Notes under the pieces: generated by a model
What the model was told of the DNA's origin: nothing
Database searches by the model: none
What the model saw: the letters and a program-made list of their open reading frames with translations, nothing else
Assembly: GCA_945861955.1 (NCBI GenBank)
Contig: CAMAWJ010000004.1
Location: forward strand, 1-35,204
Direction of reading: 5' to 3'
DNA from: Bifidobacterium breve
Lineage (GTDB): Bacteria > Actinomycetota > Thermoleophilia > Gaiellales > F1-60-MAGs149
Length of the DNA stretch: 35,204 nt
Program-made: the position numbers and the translations under genes
Part shown: positions 14,004 through 20,676 of the stretch, piece by piece
Position numbering within the stretch: the stretch's first letter is position 1
How the letters are laid out: every line of letters starts with the position of its first letter

Positions 14004-14626
14004 CGACACCCCCACGACGGGCCGTTTCGATCGCGTGGCTGGCTGGCTGGGGTAGCGTCGGTCTCTGGCTGTGTTGGCTCGGGACTGGCAGTCTGGTCGT
14101 GGCGGCAGTCGGTGGACTCAGTGGTTGTGGCGTCGCGGTCATCTCGACTCGCCGCCGTCAGCGTGCTCTGCAGCGGCGACGAGCCGAGCAGATCACGGCT
14201 GCCCTGCCCGACGTGCTCGAGTTGCTCGCAGCCACGGTCGACGGTGGTGCTGCTCCCGACCTGGCCGTCAAGCGCGTCGCGGCGTTCGCGACTGAACCGC
14301 TCCGCAGTGTGCTCGTCGATGCCATCCAGGCGGCGGCTGGGGTCGGCCTCGGCGCGTCGATGCGTGCGTCTCACCCTGCGCTGCGACCATTGGGGTCCTT
14401 GTTCCAACAGAGCGAGGAACTGGGCGTCCCGATTGCTGGCGCGCTGCGCCTACTGGCGGGCGATGCGCGACTTCAGGCCCGGGCGGCAGCGCGTGAGCGC
14501 GCAGCCGCGGCTGCACCAAAGATGCTGCTCGTGATTGGTGGGTTGCTGGCACCGGCAGCACTGCTGATCGTGATTGGCGGCCAGGCGCTGGTGCTGCGTA
14601 GCCTGATCGGCCCGGTGATGGGCTGA
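14000..14626 (+). CDS. tadC: TadC-like inner-membrane platform protein
   Basis: A 208-residue F-domain protein starting at GTG 14000 (GTGA overlap with tadB). Two membrane helices near the N-terminus (about 12-48), a cytoplasmic domain (LPDVLELLAATVDGGAAPDLAVKR..., FQQSEELGVPIAGALRLLA), and a C-terminal hydrophobic hairpin (APKMLLVIGGLLAPAALLIVIGG). The order and motifs match the TadC half of the platform. Overlaps the next gene at TGATG. Also shorter than the usual form. Confidence 0.85.
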   Translation: MTTPPRRAVSIAWLAGWGSVGLWLCWLGTGSLVVAAVGGLSGCGVAVISTRRRQRALQRRRAEQITAALPDVLELLAATVDGGAAPDLAVKRVAAFATEPLRSVLVDAIQAAAGVGLGASMRASHPALRPLGSLFQQSEELGVPIAGALRLLAGDARLQARAAARERAAAAAPKMLLVIGGLLAPAALLIVIGGQALVLRSLIGPVMG

Positions 14627-15321
14627 TGCTCGCAAGACGGAGCGGACAGGCAACCACGGAGTGGGTCGCGGTGCTGATGGCGTGTACCGTGCTCGCCACG
14701 GTGGGCTTGAAGTTTGCGAATGGCCGTCTCGCGACCATGCCACCGCTCTCGCCGATGATGGCAGAGGTCGGCCAGCAGGCCCCGGGGCAGAGGGACGCTC
14801 TGGGAGCGGTGCAATCCTTCGGTCTCTTTCCCGTCGCATCGCTGCCCAGCATCGAAGGGGGCTCAATCGTCGCGATCGCCGAGCGCCTTGAGCGGCTACG
14901 CATCGTTGAGGTGCCATCTGGCTCGAATACCGGTCCGGGGATCATCGACTTTACCGATGGCAATGCCGAAGCGTGGTGCGCCGATTTTGTCTCCTGGGTG
15001 TTGCGAGCTGCAGGACGACCATTCACCGGTGGTGCATCTGGTGGCTGGCGATTGGCATGGACGCTCGATGTACGGGGCTGGTTCGCCGAGCGGGGTGCGT
15101 TTCGCGACCGGCTCGTCGCCGACCCACAGCCAGGCGACGTTGTCTGGTTTTCGTTCGGCCACGTCGGCATCGTGCGACGGGCTACGCCCACAACGATCGA
15201 CACGATCGAAGGCAACTCGGGCAACGCCGTTCGCGCACGCACCTATGACGGCTGGCGGCTCAATGCGAACATCGGCGGATTTGGGCGTCCCTTCGGCGAT
15301 AACGCACCAGTTGAGCACTGA
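14626..15321 (+). CDS. Prepilin-signal protein fused to a CHAP peptidoglycan-hydrolase-like domain
   Basis: A 231-residue protein with two unexpected parts. Residues 1-30 are a class III prepilin signal: basic leader MLARRSG, cleavage after Gly7, QATTEWVAVLMACTVLATVG with Glu at +5 and Trp at +6. Residues about 105-225 form a CHAP (NlpC/P60-superfamily) amidase/endopeptidase domain: nucleophile Cys118 in AWCADFVSWVLRAAG, catalytic His179 in PGDVVWFSFGHVGIV, and the polar third residue in IEGNSGN (Glu195/Asn197). Such enzymes cut peptidoglycan stem peptides or the amide bond to muramic acid. It is the last gene of the regulator-kinase-Tad operon, starting in the tadC stop. The likely job is local wall opening for the pilus, with the enzyme handled as a pilin by the Tad machine; that role is inference. 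Confidence 0.88.
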   Translation: MLARRSGQATTEWVAVLMACTVLATVGLKFANGRLATMPPLSPMMAEVGQQAPGQRDALGAVQSFGLFPVASLPSIEGGSIVAIAERLERLRIVEVPSGSNTGPGIIDFTDGNAEAWCADFVSWVLRAAGRPFTGGASGGWRLAWTLDVRGWFAERGAFRDRLVADPQPGDVVWFSFGHVGIVRRATPTTIDTIEGNSGNAVRARTYDGWRLNANIGGFGRPFGDNAPVEH

Positions 15322-15345
15322 GGGTTTGCCCCCTGCGAGGCTCGC

Positions 15346-15351
15346 TACACT
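15346..15351 (+). promoter_or_regulatory. -10-like hexamer ahead of the solute-binding protein gene
   Basis: TACACT at 15346-15351, 27 nt before the GTG at 15379. A TTGCCC at 15326-15331 is only 14 nt away, so the -35 is doubtful. Confidence 0.4.
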
Positions 15352-15378
15352 GCCCAAATTCAATCCGGGAGAGTCTTC

Positions 15379-16527
15379 GTGCATCGTCGTTTTATGACCC
15401 TGTGTGTGGTCGTTGCCATCGCAGCGATTGCCGTTCCAATTGCTGCGGCCCGGAGTTTGACTCCACGCGCAGGCACGCTGACGCTCGCCTTTGAAGGTCC
15501 GTTGACGGGTGGCCAGGCAGCCAACGGGCAAGACATGCTGCGGGGCACGAAGCTCGCCATTGCCGAGATCAACAAGGCTGGCGGCGTGCTTGGGATGCAG
15601 ATCAAGCTGATCACCGGCAACGACAAGGCAACAGCGTCGATTGGCGTAACCGTCGCCGAGAACCTCGTCAAGCAGAAGCCATTTGGACTGATTGGACCGT
15701 ACAACTCGTCCGTCGGCCTCGCCAACCTGCCGATCTATATCGCTGGTGGCGTGTTTCCTGTCCAGCTGACCTCGACCGATGACACCAAGAAACTGGGCAT
15801 CACCGTGCAGCCGAAGAACTCTCAGATCTCGCCCGTCGAGGTCCAGTGGATGACCGAGCAAAAGGTCGGCAAAGTCTCGATCTTGTTCGACCCCGACACC
15901 TACACCAAGGGCATGGCGGACCGCATGTTCGCGGCACTCAACAAAAAGGGCGTGCTGGTGACGAAGATCGCCATCGATCCCAAGAGCAAGGACTACAGCG
16001 CGCAAGTCGCGCAGGCAGTGACGAACAATCCTGATGTGGTCTACGTCAGCACGTACTACCCGCAGGGCGCCATCATTGCCAAGAACCTGCTCGATGCGCA
16101 GGCCAGCCACCCGACCAAGTGCTTCATGGGCCTCGCCAACCAGGACGCAGCCTTCGTCAAGGCGGCTGGCATTCCGGCAGCATCCGCCTGCACCTTTAGT
16201 GGCGTGCCGACGCCAAGTCAGTTCGGCAACACCAAGTCGACGGCGTACGTCAAGAACTACGCCAAGAAGTTCAACACCAACCCCGGCCCATGGGGAATCT
16301 TTACGTACGACTCGGTCTACACGATGGTCAGCGCGATTCGACGTGCAGGTAGCCTGAATTACCACGCCGTTTCGAAGCAGGCATTCCGCATCACGAACCT
16401 CTCCGGCGCAACGGGCAGGATCACAATTGATCCGAAGACCGGGTACCGCTCGAACGTCCCCGTCGCGATCCTGGACGTTGACGCGACGACCGGCAAGTTC
16501 GAGCTCACCAAGCTCTACACGAAGTAG
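15379..16527 (+). CDS. ABC transporter substrate-binding protein, branched-chain amino acid type
   Basis: A 382-residue type 1 periplasmic-binding-fold protein (LivK-like/Peripla_BP_6). GTG 15379 follows a GGGAGA ribosome site. A signal peptide (MHRRFMTLCVVVAIAAIA... AARS) is cleaved near residue 25; there is no lipobox Cys. The mature start GTLTLAFEGPLTGGQAANG, then GTKLAIAEINKAGGVLGMQ, FGLIGPYNSSVG and YTKGMADRMFAAL follow the family pattern. The substrate may be an amino acid, amide or other small solute. No permease or ATPase genes are adjacent, so it is an orphan component. It ends at a strong terminator. Confidence 0.9.
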   Translation: MHRRFMTLCVVVAIAAIAVPIAAARSLTPRAGTLTLAFEGPLTGGQAANGQDMLRGTKLAIAEINKAGGVLGMQIKLITGNDKATASIGVTVAENLVKQKPFGLIGPYNSSVGLANLPIYIAGGVFPVQLTSTDDTKKLGITVQPKNSQISPVEVQWMTEQKVGKVSILFDPDTYTKGMADRMFAALNKKGVLVTKIAIDPKSKDYSAQVAQAVTNNPDVVYVSTYYPQGAIIAKNLLDAQASHPTKCFMGLANQDAAFVKAAGIPAASACTFSGVPTPSQFGNTKSTAYVKNYAKKFNTNPGPWGIFTYDSVYTMVSAIRRAGSLNYHAVSKQAFRITNLSGATGRITIDPKTGYRSNVPVAILDVDATTGKFELTKLYTK

Positions 16528-16540
16528 CGGGAATGCCAGC

Positions 16541-16579
16541 GGCGCGTCGTTCGTCTATCAGATAGGCGGGCGACGCGCC
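16541..16579 (+). terminator. Intrinsic terminator after the substrate-binding protein gene
   Basis: An 18-bp stem with three G-T wobbles (arms 16541-16558 and 16562-16579, 3-nt loop) starts 13 nt after the stop at 16527. Only a short T-containing stretch (ACTCTTT) follows. Confidence 0.75.
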
Positions 16580-16582
16580 CGG

Positions 16583-16588
16583 CATACT
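16583..16588 (+). promoter_or_regulatory. -10-like hexamer of the thioredoxin gene
   Basis: CATACT at 16583-16588, immediately after the terminator stem and 37 nt before the ATG; the upstream terminator arm occupies the -35 position, so a -35 is not recognisable. Confidence 0.35.
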
Positions 16589-16625
16589 CTTTAACTCCAC
16601 GGCTTTGCCCCAGAAGGAGCACCAC

Positions 16626-16958
16626 ATGTCCGATGCACTCGAGATCAACAGCGCCAACTTCCAGGGCGAAGTCATCGAATCGGACATTCCTGTCCTGATC
16701 GATTTTTGGGCCGAGTGGTGTGGACCCTGTAAAGCGCTGTCGCCGATCATCGACGAGCTCGCCGGCGAGTACGCAGGCAAGGTCAAGATCGCCAAGCTCG
16801 ACGTTGACGCCGAGCCCGGTCTAGCCGGCAAGTACAACGTCCTCTCGATCCCGATGGTCGCGCTGTTCAAGGACGGCGAGGTCGTCGAGCGCTCCGTCGG
16901 TCTGAAGCCGAAGGATCGGCTCGTCGCCGATCTCAACCTCAGCACGCATTCCGCGTAG
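16626..16958 (+). CDS. trxA: Thioredoxin
   Basis: A 110-residue cytoplasmic thioredoxin. Active site FWAEWCGPCK (WCGPC, 31-35), buried Asp in VLIDF, cis-proline in VLSIPMVALFKDGE. ATG 16626 has an AGAAGGAG ribosome site 6 nt upstream, so the in-frame start at 16605 is not needed. It reduces protein disulfides using thioredoxin reductase, which is not encoded here. Stand-alone gene between a terminator and the GH15 gene. Confidence 0.95.
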   Translation: MSDALEINSANFQGEVIESDIPVLIDFWAEWCGPCKALSPIIDELAGEYAGKVKIAKLDVDAEPGLAGKYNVLSIPMVALFKDGEVVERSVGLKPKDRLVADLNLSTHSA

Positions 16959-16961
16959 ACT
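16956..16961 (+). promoter_or_regulatory. -10-like hexamer of the GH15 gene
   Basis: TAGACT overlaps the thioredoxin stop codon and lies 25 nt before the GTG at 16987; a purine-rich ribosome site (GGAGAGGGGG) separates them. No clear -35 inside the thioredoxin gene. Confidence 0.35.
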
Positions 16962-16986
16962 CTCCCTCTGTGGAGAGGGGGAATGC

Positions 16987-18795
16987 GTGGATTACGCGGC
17001 GATTGAAGATCACGGGATCATCGGCGACCTCCATTCGGTAGCGCTCGTCACCGAGCAAGGCGCAATTGACTGGTACTGCTGTCCACGCTTCGACTCGCCC
17101 AGCGTCTTCGGTGGGATTCTCGACCAAGAGAAAGGTGGGTCGTTTCGCATCGGCCCACCGGATCGCGATGTGCGGACAAAACAGCTCTACCTCCCTGACA
17201 CGAATGTTCTGATCACGCGTTTTCTCTCGAGCACGGGCGTCGGCGAATTGGTTGACTTTATGCCAGTTGGCTCGGTTGAGGAAGATCGTCACCGCATCGT
17301 GCGCACCGTGCAGTGCGTACGGGGGCACATGCATTTTCAGCTCGACTGCTCGCCGCGCTTTAACTACGGTCGCACCGAGCACGCCATCAAGGTGGACGAG
17401 CACGGGGTGGTGTTCGAGACGGACGACCTCACCCTCGCACTCGATTCGCCGGTGGCTCTCACAACAGACGGTGGCGATGTCCATGCCTTCTTTACGCTCG
17501 AAGCGGGCCAGCGCCTGACCTTCGTCCTCGAGCGCGTTCCTGCCGGCGGTCACTCAGCGCGACCATTCCCGCCCGAAGTCTGTGAGCACCTCTTCGCCGA
17601 GACCGTGAAGTTTTGGCGCGATTGGCTGCACCAGTGCACGTACCGCGGGCGCTGGCGCGAGACGGTGCGCCGTTCTGCCCTGGTCTTGAAACTGCTGTGT
17701 TACCGGCCGACGGGCGCAATCGTCGCGTCGCCAACCATGTCGCTACCGGAGACGATCGGCGGTGCTCGCAACTGGGACTATCGCTACACCTGGATTCGCG
17801 ACTCGTCCTTCACACTCTTCGCCTTCCTCAAACTCGGCTTTAAGGAAGAGGCCAGCCAGTTCATGGCCTTCCTCAAGGAGCGTGCCCTCGAACAGCACTC
17901 GTCAAACGCTGGACCACTCCAGATCATGTACGGCATTGACGGGCGACACGAGCTCGAAGAGTTCGAGCTCGATCACCTCTCGGGGTATCGCGGTTCAAAG
18001 CCCGTGCGGGTCGGCAACGGTGCTGCCGGCCAGTTGCAGCTCGATATCTATGGCGAGCTGATCAACAGCATCTATCTGTACAACAAGTCGGGTGCCCCAA
18101 TTGACTACGAGCTCTGGATGGTTGTCGTTGAGTTGTTGGATTGGCTCTCCGAGAATTGGGATTCCAAAGACGAGGGGATCTGGGAGGTGCGCGGCGGACC
18201 GCAGCACTTCACGTACTCGCGCGTGATGAGTTGGATCGCCTTCGACCGCGCGCTCCGCATCGCCGAAGCGCGCGGGTTTCCCTGCCCACGCATTCGTTGG
18301 CGCGAGACGCGCGATGCAATCTACGAGCAGGTCATGCAACGAGGCTATTCGAAGAAGCGCCAAGCCTTTGTGCAAGTGCTTGACGGTGACGTGCTCGACG
18401 CGTCGACACTGATGATGGTGATGGGGCACTTCATCGCACCTAACGATCCCATGATGCTCTCGACGATTGAAGCGATTCGCGACGAACTCGTGACGGATTC
18501 GCTCGTCTACCGCTACAACCCCACGCTTGCTGCTGATGATGGTCTTGGTGGCGAAGAGGGGACCTTCTCGATCTGCACGTTCTGGTGGGTCGAGGCTCTG
18601 GCGCGTTCCGGCAACATCGACGAGGCGCGTCTGGCCTTCGAGAAGATGCAGACCTACGCCAACCATCTCGGGTTGTACTCGGAGGAGATTGGCGCATCGG
18701 GCGAGGCACTCGGAAACTTTCCACAGGCGTTTACGCACCTCTCGCTGATTTCTGCTGCGCTGTTCCTCGATCGCGCGATCGACAACGTCGGCTGA
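16987..18795 (+). CDS. Glycoside hydrolase family 15 (glucoamylase/trehalase-like)
   Basis: A 602-residue cytoplasmic protein of the bacterial GH15 type (N-terminal beta-sandwich plus alpha/alpha barrel). The N-terminus IEDHGIIGDLHSVALV...GAIDWYCCPRFDSPSVFGGIL is diagnostic. Barrel motifs: GGARNWDYRYTWIRDSSFTL (from residue 258), DEGIWEVRGGPQHFTYSRVM (Glu396/Glu400, expected general acid region) and LGLYSEEIGASGEALGNFPQAFTHL (general base region). Related actinobacterial enzymes cleave trehalose or short alpha-glucans; substrate cannot be decided here. There is no signal peptide, so it probably turns over internal trehalose or glycogen. GTG 16987 follows a GGAGAGGGGG site. Confidence 0.92.
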   Translation: MDYAAIEDHGIIGDLHSVALVTEQGAIDWYCCPRFDSPSVFGGILDQEKGGSFRIGPPDRDVRTKQLYLPDTNVLITRFLSSTGVGELVDFMPVGSVEEDRHRIVRTVQCVRGHMHFQLDCSPRFNYGRTEHAIKVDEHGVVFETDDLTLALDSPVALTTDGGDVHAFFTLEAGQRLTFVLERVPAGGHSARPFPPEVCEHLFAETVKFWRDWLHQCTYRGRWRETVRRSALVLKLLCYRPTGAIVASPTMSLPETIGGARNWDYRYTWIRDSSFTLFAFLKLGFKEEASQFMAFLKERALEQHSSNAGPLQIMYGIDGRHELEEFELDHLSGYRGSKPVRVGNGAAGQLQLDIYGELINSIYLYNKSGAPIDYELWMVVVELLDWLSENWDSKDEGIWEVRGGPQHFTYSRVMSWIAFDRALRIAEARGFPCPRIRWRETRDAIYEQVMQRGYSKKRQAFVQVLDGDVLDASTLMMVMGHFIAPNDPMMLSTIEAIRDELVTDSLVYRYNPTLAADDGLGGEEGTFSICTFWWVEALARSGNIDEARLAFEKMQTYANHLGLYSEEIGASGEALGNFPQAFTHLSLISAALFLDRAIDNVG

Positions 18796-18826
18796 TTGAC
18801 AATCGCTTCCTGTAGGGTTCCTGCCT

Positions 18827-19159
18827 GTGAACATCGCTAACGACGCCAATGCCCTCAAGGCCCGCGCCCGCCACTTCGGCTTCCAAGTCTTTCTGGAGCC
18901 TGCGCGCCCCGAGGGGTGGTACGCCACGATCCGACCGGCTGGCAATTCCCTGACAAAGCCCATGCAGATTCTCGCGCCAACCCGCGAGGAGGCAATCGCT
19001 TCGGCGTCGAAGTTGTTCGAAGATAAGCTGGCTGATCAGCTGGTGGCCACGCTGCGTAACGCGGGTGTTGCGGTGCCTAACTGGACGCCGGGTCAGGACT
19101 GGGACGAGCACATCGAGTCGATGGCGACCGCTGTGCGCGAGCACGGCCTTCGCGTCTAG
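18827..19159 (+). CDS. Small conserved hypothetical protein
   Basis: A 110-residue soluble protein from GTG 18827. The middle (GWYATIRPAGNSLTKPMQILAPTREEAIASASKLFEDK) has the pattern of a small beta-strand domain followed by a helix, as in proteins that take the substrate strand of a repeated two-stranded fold; no family recognised. No ribosome site; TAGGGT lies 8 nt before the start, suggesting a leaderless message. Ten nt before the next gene, so the two may be co-transcribed. Confidence 0.65.
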   Translation: MNIANDANALKARARHFGFQVFLEPARPEGWYATIRPAGNSLTKPMQILAPTREEAIASASKLFEDKLADQLVATLRNAGVAVPNWTPGQDWDEHIESMATAVREHGLRV

Positions 19160-19168
19160 TCGATCAAC

Positions 19169-19996
19169 ATGAGCCCGACCCGCCCGAAGATCGCGGTCGT
19201 GGGGCATGTTGAATGGGTGCTGTTTGGGCGGGCGGCGGCGCCACCGACTTCCGGCGAGATCGTGCATCTTGCCGAGCCATTCGAAGAACCAGCTGGTGGT
19301 GGCGCAGTCGCTGCCATTGCACTGGCTCGCGCTGGTGCTGAGGTCGTCTTCGTGACCGCGCTCGCCAACGATGCTGAGGGTGCGGCGACGCGCGAGCGGA
19401 TGCTGGCTGAAGGTATCGACTTACGGGTGTCAGAGCGTGCTGGACGTCAGGCGCGTGCCGTCACGATTCTTGACGACTTGGGCGATCGCACGATCATCGT
19501 GTCGCAACCGAACGAGTATCCGCGTGGCGACGACCCGCTCGGCTGGGAGAGCCTCGCCGACTGTTCGGCGGTCTATGCGACGTGTGGCGAGCCCTCGGGC
19601 ATCGCTGCGGCGCGTGTTGCCGGGTCGCTGGTCTGCTCGGCGCGCCAACTCCAGGCCTTGATTGAGAGTGGCGTGAAGGCAGATGTGGTTGTGAGTTCGC
19701 TGACGGATCGTGGCGAAGAAGTCGATTTTCGCGTGCTTGGCAAGCACACGAACGCGATTGTCCTGACCGATGGCAACCGCGGTGGGCGGTGGATGTCGAC
19801 GGACGATTCGGGACTGTGGGATGCCGTTTCGCTCCCGGGCGACCCGGTCGACACGTATGGCGCCGGTGACTGTTTTGCGGCTGGATTGACGTACGGTCTC
19901 GGTTTGGGCTTGCCGCTGGCGGCAGCGGTCCAGACCGGTGCCGCCTGGGGGGCAGAGACCGTCTGTCGTCGCGGCCCGTACGGCACCGAGCACTAG
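19169..19996 (+). CDS. PfkB-family (ribokinase-like) carbohydrate kinase
   Basis: A 275-residue sugar or nucleoside kinase. N-terminal GHVEWVLFGR and the PAGGGAVAAIALARAG region (PfkB signature 1 type, substrate-binding glycines), and the C-terminal signature 2 DTYGAGDCFAAGL (228-240) with catalytic Asp234 and the anion-hole GAG. ATP-dependent phosphorylation of a hydroxymethyl group is the family reaction; the sugar cannot be named. Slightly short for the family (about 300). Directly upstream of the dcw promoter region on the same strand. Confidence 0.85.
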   Translation: MSPTRPKIAVVGHVEWVLFGRAAAPPTSGEIVHLAEPFEEPAGGGAVAAIALARAGAEVVFVTALANDAEGAATRERMLAEGIDLRVSERAGRQARAVTILDDLGDRTIIVSQPNEYPRGDDPLGWESLADCSAVYATCGEPSGIAAARVAGSLVCSARQLQALIESGVKADVVVSSLTDRGEEVDFRVLGKHTNAIVLTDGNRGGRWMSTDDSGLWDAVSLPGDPVDTYGAGDCFAAGLTYGLGLGLPLAAAVQTGAAWGAETVCRRGPYGTEH

Positions 19997-20024
19997 AGCT
20001 CTAACACTTCTGGACATTGGTGGG

Positions 20025-20039
20025 TGGGGCGAGGTGGGG
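20025..20039 (+). promoter_or_regulatory. Upstream pair of MraZ-type boxes
   Basis: TGGGG-N5-TGGGG (20025-20029, 20035-20039), with an overlapping TGGGT at 20021. The 10-bp spacing is identical to the promoter-proximal array, about 130 bp downstream. Confidence 0.45.
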
Positions 20040-20119
20040 GACTGGCCTTAGCGGGCTGTCACAAAGGTTGGATGGCACGATCGCATCTGGGGGTCCTTTT
20101 CGGCTCAACCATGCTGATA

Positions 20120-20133
20120 CGAACATATGTTCG
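20120..20133. promoter_or_regulatory. LexA/SOS-type operator upstream of mraZ
   Basis: CGAACATATGTTCG is a perfect 14-bp palindrome matching the Gram-positive/actinobacterial LexA box CGAAC-N4-GTTCG; with flanks it differs from TCGAAC-N4-GTTCGA at one outer base. It ends 15 nt before the -35 of the predicted dcw promoter. Confidence 0.6.
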
Positions 20134-20148
20134 ACTCTCACGAAATAG

Positions 20149-20177
20149 TTGCAAGGTGGGACAAAGTGGGGTATGGT
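20149..20177 (+). promoter_or_regulatory. Main promoter of the dcw cluster
   Basis: -35 TTGCAA (20149-20154), 17-nt spacer, -10 TATGGT (20172-20177), start near 20184, leader of about 58 nt to the mraZ ATG. The position in front of mraZ and the overlap with MraZ boxes mirror the E. coli mra promoter. Confidence 0.6.
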
Positions 20178-20181
20178 GGGG
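20157..20181 (+). promoter_or_regulatory. Three MraZ operator boxes at 10-bp spacing
   Basis: TGGGA (20157), TGGGG (20167) and TGGGG (20177), each separated by 5 nt, match the TGGGN direct repeats bound by MraZ in E. coli. Degenerate units continue in phase (TGGTA 20187, GGGGA 20197), and one further TGGGG lies at 20209. They cover the spacer, -10 and start of transcription, as for autorepression. Confidence 0.75.
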
Positions 20182-20241
20182 CGCATTGGTACCAAAGGGG
20201 AACCCGAGTGGGGACTCTGAACACCAGAGAAATGACCCGAA

Positions 20242-20676
20242 ATGCTGCTTGGTGAATACGCTCAGAAGCTCGACGAGAAGAACCGCGTGACGGTTCCTGC
20301 TCGTCTGCGCGAGCCATTCGCCGACGGTCTGTTCGTCACGCGAGGCCTTGATCACTGCGTCGCGATCTACGCCCGTGACGGCTGGGAAAGCTTTGTTGAG
20401 GCGCAGACCTCGCGCCTTGATCCGTTTACGCGCGAAGGCCGCCAGCTCGAGCGTTTCCTCTTTGGTGGCGCTGTCGAAGCCGAGCTCGACCGGCAGGGAC
20501 GCGTCGCGCTACCCGCACCACTGATGCAGCACGCCGTACTCCAACGCGAGATCGTCGTCGTTGGTGTTCGTGATCGACTCGAAATTTGGGATCGCGTGGC
20601 CTGGGAACGTGGCCTCGCCGACTTGGAAGGTAGTGCCGAAAATGTCGCAGAACGCCTGGTCCGTGATGCCCGCTAA
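20242..20676 (+). CDS. mraZ: Transcriptional regulator MraZ
   Basis: A 144-residue protein with two SpoVT/AbrB-like DNA-binding swapped-hairpin repeats: MLLGEYAQKLDEKNRVTVPARLRE (1-24) and ELDRQGRVALPAPL (about 80-93). MraZ assembles as a ring and binds tandem TGGGN repeats in its own promoter, repressing or tuning the dcw operon. Such repeats are present at 20157-20181. ATG 20242 has only a weak AGAGA upstream. The gene overlaps rsmH by 11 nt. Confidence 0.96.
   Translation: MLLGEYAQKLDEKNRVTVPARLREPFADGLFVTRGLDHCVAIYARDGWESFVEAQTSRLDPFTREGRQLERFLFGGAVEAELDRQGRVALPAPLMQHAVLQREIVVVGVRDRLEIWDRVAWERGLADLEGSAENVAERLVRDAR

Noticed and set aside
14896-16365. Long minus-strand open frame of 489 codons
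   Set aside because: Antisense to the CHAP-pilin and the solute-binding protein, both of which have clear family motifs.
18796-18818. TTGACA (18796-18801) as -35 of the gene at 18827
   Set aside because: The only -10-like hexamer (TAGGGT) is 11 nt away, too short for a sigma70 promoter; no hexamer at 16-18 nt fits.
19994-20003. Palindrome TAGAGCTCTA at the end of the PfkB gene as terminator
   Set aside because: A 10-bp palindrome without loop or T-tract cannot form a useful terminator hairpin.
20021-20040. Possible G-quadruplex in the G-rich stretch after pfkB
   Set aside because: Only three runs of three or more G are present in the block; the 10-bp TGGGG spacing is explained better by MraZ boxes.
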